From Chrysomallon squamiferum (Eukaryota; Mollusca; Gastropoda; Neomphalida; Peltospiridae), in assembly GCA_012295275.1 (NCBI GenBank), contig CM022673.1:22261913-22325912 (forward strand): DNA of 64,000 nucleotides, written 5' to 3'. Position numbers and translations under genes: made by a program. The notes below the pieces were generated by a model. It did no database searches, was not told the DNA's origin, and was given only the letters and a program-made list of their open reading frames with translations. This document shows, in pieces, positions 62,937-64,000 of the stretch (position 1 is the first letter of the stretch; every line of letters begins with the position of its first letter).

Positions 62937-64000
62937 AGAGATTTTGTAAAATACTTTATTCGTTTTCCTTTACAGCACCTAACTGATCAGAATACAATTT
63001 TCTCTTCTGAATACAATGATTAGAATGATTAATTTTTCTTTATTTTTTCTTATTATGTTTTAATAATTTCTTTTATATATATATATACATACACACACAC
63101 ACACACATACTGATTTGTTTAAATTTGTTTTGTAACACAAAATAAATAGGATAAGAAAAATAAAAAATATGTTTATTATCGCACTTTGAATAATAAGGTT
63201 TTGATTAATGATATAAGAACAATAGCTTTCACGCGAAATAATAATTTTGAAGAAAAAACAACAACAAATTATCATGAGCTAGATTAAAAAGGTATTATTC
63301 CAACAGTCTTCTAAACAAAAGATGTGCTATTTTTATTTTATGAAAACTGAGCAAATTAATTTGCTTTCCCTACGTAATATGATCAACATTTAACTGAGAA
63401 TCTTCCGAACATAGAAAATGAAAACTGATATGTAAACGGTTCATTATTAACGCCTGTCCTGCCAGTTATTAGGAACACAACGTCTCATAAGAAACGAACG
63501 GAAAGGAATCACTGAATACTACTAATAAATTAGTCATATCAAATAATGATACATATAAAAACAATCCTTCTCGACTGAAACGCTGATCGTAATATATATT
63601 TATGATCTACTTTCTGGTCGCAAAAAAAATCAAGAAGTTTATTTTTCTTTCTTTTTTTAAATGTTACGTAAATATTTTTTTTCTTTTTTACTTTTCATTT
63701 ATTTGTTTATATTGAAACTGTTTACTTGCATGAATATTATTTGCATGAAAAGTATAATCTAAAATTAATTACAATAATAAAGTTGAATTTATTTGGGTAA
63801 ATTTATTTTTTCAGAACTGCACAACGCTGGTCATTTCATGTAGTTACAAAAAATAATAATAATAATAATTTTAAAAAAAACACAGTAAGTACAAAGACAA
63901 TGATGATAATAATAATAACAGATTCTTATCATTATATCAAACAAGTAATTCGTTTTCTCCGTTAGGTCTATTTTAATTATTACTTAATTTTAATACAAAA

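Overview
The window is AT-rich, intron-rich animal DNA, packed with long microsatellites (GA/TC, CA/TG, AAT, AAAT and TATG types) and degraded transposons. Only about 2% is protein coding. The layout fits a mollusc genome, most likely a coleoid cephalopod such as an octopus. That placement is inferred from repeat character, gene style and intron size, not from a database match.

One real protein-coding gene could be assembled, on the minus strand. It is a Polycomb group RING finger gene of the BMI1/MEL-18 (PCGF4/PCGF2) type. Nine coding exons between 41126 and 18992 join in a consistent reading frame into a 468-residue protein: a C3HC4 RING finger, the conserved linker, a RAWUL ubiquitin-like domain, and a long acidic Ser/Glu-rich tail. 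All introns have GT-AG ends. Intron lengths run from 193 bp to about 15.1 kb (between coding exons 1 and 2). The start codon lies 3 bases inside its exon, so at least one non-coding 5' exon lies upstream. The best candidate is the CpG-containing block at about 45038-45260.

Layout. 1-177: 3' end of a Tc1/mariner-like transposon, cut by the window edge. 178-18160: gene-free sequence with microsatellites, a 687-bp GA tract, minisatellites, a pogo/Tigger-like non-autonomous element (10085-10704) and a few GC-richer islets with transcription-factor-like motifs. 18160-18991: probable 3' UTR. 18992-41126: the PCGF coding exons and introns; the large intron holds a long-TIR MITE and an element with an 8-bp target duplication. 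41130-45037: first intron, with a hAT-like element and a perfect CRE. 45038-45300: candidate promoter and 5' exon. 46275-46925: a hAT-like MITE with perfect target duplication beside a MULE-type transposase remnant. 46930-64000: no gene recognised; microsatellites, islets of ordinary-complexity sequence, and a perfect 36-bp-arm palindrome at 56103-56175.

No tRNA, rRNA, CRISPR array, operon or prokaryotic-type system was seen. The main points of interest are the structure of the Polycomb gene, three DR2-type nuclear-receptor motifs in its 15-kb intron (one supplied by a MITE), a CU tract just upstream of its eighth coding exon, paired GA/TC tracts that could make double-stranded RNA, and several cleanly delimited transposons.
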